The notes beneath the pieces are model-generated. The model was not told the origin of the DNA, ran no database searches, and saw only the letters and a list, made by a program, of their open reading frames with translations. The translations under genes and the position numbers were made by a program. DNA of 64,000 nucleotides, taken from the NCBI RefSeq assembly GCF_001640805.2, contig NC_066852.1, positions 7,548,194 to 7,612,193 of the forward strand, in the 5' to 3' direction. Below are positions 61,851 to 64,000 of this stretch, one piece after another. This DNA comes from Lates calcarifer. Its lineage: Eukaryota; Chordata; Actinopteri; Centropomidae. The stretch's first letter is position 1; every line of letters starts with the position of its first letter.

Positions 61851-64000
<2,150 letters not shown>

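Overview
The window is vertebrate nuclear DNA. Small introns, many CA/GA/TA microsatellites and relics of Rex1-, Rex3- and hAT-type elements point to a teleost fish, probably a spiny-rayed one; I cannot name the species. Only two protein-coding genes are visible, and both lie on the minus strand at the right-hand end.

ints2 (Integrator complex subunit 2) fills about 42.5-59 kb. I can follow 25 coding exons with GT/AG junctions and consistent reading phase throughout. The coding exons sum to 3,666 nt, a predicted protein of about 1,221 residues that is collinear with mammalian INTS2. The 3' end of a MED13-family gene (Mediator kinase-module subunit) occupies about 60.8-64 kb: its last five coding exons and 3'UTR are present, and the rest lies beyond the window. 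INTS2 and MED13 are also neighbours in the same orientation in human (17q23.2), which supports MED13 over its paralogue MED13L. The two genes are unrelated parts of the RNA polymerase II machinery (snRNA 3'-end processing and promoter-proximal termination versus Mediator kinase-module control). They are syntenic neighbours, not an operon.

The left 42 kb has no coding gene that I can support. It contains: (i) blocks of balanced-composition, repeat-free sequence rich in homeodomain, PBX/HOX, POU and E-box-like words, which look like conserved non-coding elements (strongest at about 12.8-13.2, 13.7-14.06, 29.4-30.25, 34.85-35.6 and 36.5-37.1 kb); (ii) dispersed repeats, including three diverged copies of one family, two copies of a GGTTAGG-rich element that each abut a GT tract, a hAT derivative with an 8-bp target-site duplication, and SINE and LINE ends; (iii) microsatellites. 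In human this flank leads towards BRIP1 and TBX4/TBX2, so a regulatory desert of a developmental gene is a reasonable hypothesis, but the sequence alone cannot prove it.

I found no convincing novel protein system. The most interesting local signals are a perfect 18-bp hairpin just inside an ints2 intron, alternative ints2 first exons that change the N-terminus, the hAT relic, and the candidate conserved non-coding blocks.
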